The notes below the pieces were generated by a model. It was given only the letters and a program-made list of their open reading frames with translations, made no database searches and was not told the DNA's origin. A program made the translations under genes and the position numbers. From Protonemura montana (taxonomy: Eukaryota > Arthropoda > Insecta > Plecoptera > Nemouridae), in assembly GCA_947568835.1 (NCBI GenBank), contig OX387605.1, positions 21,270,418 to 21,334,417 of the forward strand: DNA of 64,000 bases. The letters are read 5' to 3'. Below, one piece after another: positions 60,801 to 64,000 of this stretch. Position 1 is the first letter of the stretch; each line of letters starts with the position of its first letter.

Positions 60801-63800
60801 AGCACACAAACACAGATACAAAATTGTGACATTTCGAGGCAAATAAAGTATATCTTTTCACAAAGTTTCTTTACGTCTGCTAATGAAATGAGTGTCAATT
60901 TAAAAAGCATTGTGTTTTGCTCGAGAAGTAAAGCATGATTAGATTACGCAAGAGTGGATTCACCCATCTATTGAGAGAGCAAAATCACAATGCATCACAT
61001 TCTTTCATCTGTCCAATCTTGCTAATGTTGGACAGACGCGCAATGCATAAAATTACTAGAGTTAGACGATGCCGAGCAGAGACTGCAATGTATGTACGGT
61101 AGTTGTGTGAATCAGAGCTAGCAGTTTTCAGTTACAATGAGAGCATTTCGTTTGAAAGTAAATGCTGCCTGGCAAGGGTGTAAACTATTAAGGGATGCTT
61201 TTTAATGCGTGTGTGTGTAGCAAATTTAAAAATAAATGTACCATGCTTTTAAATAGTTGAGAGATCTGTATGCTTCTAATATAAACCTGCTAAAGCAGCA
61301 ACTAGCATAATTTTCACCATAGTAAGGGCAGAATTATGACAGTGTTATTATTTTTGAATACACTTGAAGTTGAACCAAGGTATTTCTCAGTTATGTTTAG
61401 CCATATAATTAGTTATTTTGTAATTTGTAAAATTAAATTGATAAAAGCGCTATCTGGTGTAACTATTTCAAATTTTTATATATGTCAGGAACCGAGGCTA
61501 TTTTTTTAAAGTTAACTTCTTTAGCCTCAGTTACGTGTCTGCATGCACCCACTTCCTGCTTTGTCTATTCAAAAAAAAAAATACGTGTTTTACTCTCCCA
61601 AAATAAGAATTTCCATCAGATCTTCACATGCGGGATAGTAATATCAAAATAAATCTTCCATGTTTTTACACATCCAATTTGTTTGGCAGCAATAAAAGCT
61701 TTAACTGCACCGCAGCGAAACTCATAAGTTCCGTACCCTAGAATATTTCCTGTTATCTCTACCCTTGTGCTAATAATTATGCACCATTTGTTGGTTTGCT
61801 ATTCACAGCGGGTCTCATCAGCAGACAGGAGCGAGGCAAAGGCGCAAAGCTCAATAGTACACATGATAAGTCTGGCTGGAAGCCATTCTGCACGTAGGAA
61901 GACAGCTTATTAAAACGGTGGCCTCCAATCCTCGTGTATTGCAATGGAACGACGCTACAGCTAATATGGTACACCGTTTCTTTGCCGCGCTACACCAGCA
62001 ATAGCGGTCTACAGTTCATATCCCAGGGATATTTGTTTAGATTTTGGATAAGCTTTGCTCGCGAACTATGTAGATGGCGATTTTGTATTACTCCCTTTTT
62101 TGCACTGTCTTCATTTACGTTTATGATTAAATTCTCAATGCGAAAATCGTTTCATTTGCTATGTTCCAGTTCACGTATATATACTTTTCTTAGCAACATA
62201 TCCTCGTCAAGATGGACGGTTTACAATCACACCGCATATCATGATTATAAAATTATTTTGACGTGATGAAGTTTATCGTCCCTCGTTCTCTGATATCTCC
62301 CTCTCTCTCTATCGATGGCCGCATCACATGATATTGCTTAATTTGCATCTCTCTTCATCCCTTAAATGATGTTGTCTCTGTCCTTCCCTCAGGTGATGTT
62401 AGTCTTGTTTAGTCCAACTGTTAGCTTGTTCTAATTTGCTGCCTTATCGTTCTGATATGCAGATAACTGAGACTTACACTCTGGGCCAATAGCAGAGCGG
62501 ACCGAATTATTGGCTCAACTTTGGCCAAACAGTTTGTCAACTTCCTGGTCCCTTGAGGGTAGCATGCAGAGCGGGTCGGGCTATGTATTGTTTTACCTCT
62601 GATGCCTTGCCTTGCCGTTGCCTTAGCAAGCAAGAAACCAAACTACCGACGTCAGGGGAGCTTCTTATAGAGAAATATTGCTAGCACGCAGAGTTTGCTA
62701 CTGTATAGGATTGCGCTACAAAAACAACACAGCTAGATTATTGGGATATGGGATTATTGTCGTGGTGTTTCTTGCTGTTTGAAATTTATTATTTGGTTCG
62801 CAAACGGTCATCCACATCTTTACAATTGGACAACAATACACAAAAAAAAAAACGCTTGTAGCTCAGAAATCAGTGAGAAACATAGCTGCAAAATTTTACT
62901 TTCATATCGTGCGTTCATATCTTCACATTTACTATGCATATCTAGCAATGGAGTAACGAAGCTCACACGGTATTGTTGAAATAATCTCGACAGAAGTTTG
63001 AATCAATATTTGACCGAAGAGACAACGTGTTGTGTTGCGGACAACGAGCGGGTTCAGCACACACGAATGCAGCCTGTCCATTGTTTGCGTCCTAGATGAC
63101 ACTTCAGTAATCTCTCATTATTCATCAGCCAGAGTTAGGCTTCTTCGCGGGGCAAACTCTCGCCACGACCTGTCTGTCCGAAGGCAAGACGAACCGATCT
63201 GCGGTCTCAACATTACTTTGCCATCCCAGACACTGCAGGCAAGTTATTGCTAGCCGTGCTGGAGCTAAGCACATAGAATACCCGTACCTACACGGGATGC
63301 CGGCGTTGATACATAATTTAAAACAATTTTGAGGTTATGAATGTCCAAATGTACTTGATAACTATTTTAAGGCTAGGTTAACGGCAGTAAAACTACAACG
63401 ATATTAGTATGTTTCGCTGTAAATACTGTCTCCCTAACCAACGCACAATGTTTACCTTTCAATTATATTGGTCATTGATGACCCGGTAATTAAACGCTTT
63501 TGATTTCATTACTTAGAAGAAATTGACGCAGAATATATTAAAATGACAGTTGTTACGCTTTTTGGTAACTGAAAATGTTTAGTAACGATAACAGCTAAAT
63601 AAACTTTATCTGTTCTAACGCATGATGTTTCAGTCAAGGCATGTGCGTTGCAAATCTAGGAAATAAGCACATGCAAAACGAGGGTTGTATTCTCACAAGG
63701 ATCTTCAAATTTGTTAGTGCGCATCCAGCCCCACATATTCGCGCTCGCATTGCGCGAAAATATCATTACAATCAGTATCAAAAATTAAGTATGATAATAA

Positions 63801-64000
63801 CCCAATGAAATGATGCAAATTTCTTCCATTGTTAAACTTGCTGCAGTCAAACCCAAACTGTGCCGAGTGGCCGCTTCAGCTGCTGGCAGAATCTTCTGTT
63901 CGCTACGCTTGCTGCTATCTATAGCTTAATAAAGGGCCAATCTCTTGTGCTATGCAGGATCCCCAGAGGCCCTAAGGTATAATTGCAAGACAGCCACTTA
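57840..64000. other. Gene-poor right end
   Basis: No exon with splice support was found. A GC-richer block at 58550-58745 and another at 63030-63250 contain open frames of about 70 codons, and a tandem duplication is listed separately. CT-rich (62295-62310) and poly-A (61569-61579, 62840-62851) tracts are the other visible items. Confidence 0.4.
59585..59698 (+). repeat. 57-bp tandem duplication (two units)
   Basis: Units 59585-59641 and 59642-59698 match at 49 of 57 positions. Because 57 is a multiple of three, the surrounding plus-strand frame (59564-59767) carries a 19-residue repeat (SRTSYIISRLQLVGFIDVQ then SGTSNIIPGLQLVWSIDVQ). The duplication is too diverged to be recent. Whether the frame is translated is unknown; it has no supporting splice sites. 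Confidence 0.75.

Noticed and set aside
1-64000. CRISPR arrays, rRNA genes, and autonomous transposon or virus-derived genes
   Set aside because: No regularly spaced repeats, no rRNA-like conserved blocks and no open frame with reverse transcriptase, integrase, transposase or capsid-type motifs were seen by eye.

Overview
This window looks like AT-rich, gene-poor nuclear DNA from an arthropod, most likely an insect. The evidence is a two-exon secreted-protein gene with a TATA box, an arthropod-type TCAGT initiator and the usual exon-1 layout of cuticle and secretory genes (signal peptide split after four codons by a kilobase-scale intron), AT-rich introns, a nuclear tRNA-Gly and tRNA-derived SINE-like modules. 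A hemipteran is possible but not shown. There are no bacterial operons, rRNA genes, CRISPR arrays or long transposon ORFs; the longest open frame is 144 codons.

Layout. 1-1.25 kb: nothing recognisable. 1.25-3.73 kb: a graveyard of degenerate tRNA-like (A box/B box) modules, with a 54-bp inverted repeat and a GC-rich hairpin. 5.08-8.27 kb: two candidate short-exon gene models, one on each strand, plus a separate minus-strand terminal exon with its own AATAAA. 8.3-22.8 kb: mostly featureless, with G-rich and CT-rich tracts, hairpins, one 133-codon open block at 15.4 kb and a motif repeated three times at 19.0-19.7 kb. 22.8-24.4 kb: two candidate coding exons. 25.85-31.49 kb: the last two exons of a plus-strand gene around a 5.3-kb intron that contains a large head-to-head tRNA-like palindrome. 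31.77-35.64 kb: the secreted-protein gene from TATA box to poly(A) signal. 36-48 kb: simple repeats, tRNA-Gly(TCC), a SINE-like tRNA copy and homopolymers. 48-64 kb: mostly noncoding, with G-quadruplex-prone tracts, a paired poly-C/poly-G, a GC-rich open frame at 51.6-51.9 kb, a minus-strand frame at 57.5-57.8 kb and a 57-bp tandem duplication.

The secreted-protein gene starts about 300 bp downstream of the stop of the preceding plus-strand gene, so these two are close head-to-tail neighbours. None of the other coding candidates could be assigned to a known family by eye. Their reality rests on splice sites, matching phases and codon texture, so confidence is moderate to low. No clear novel system was found. 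The most interesting items are the tRNA-like cluster, the head-to-head tRNA-like palindrome and the unrecognised short-exon genes at 5-8 kb.
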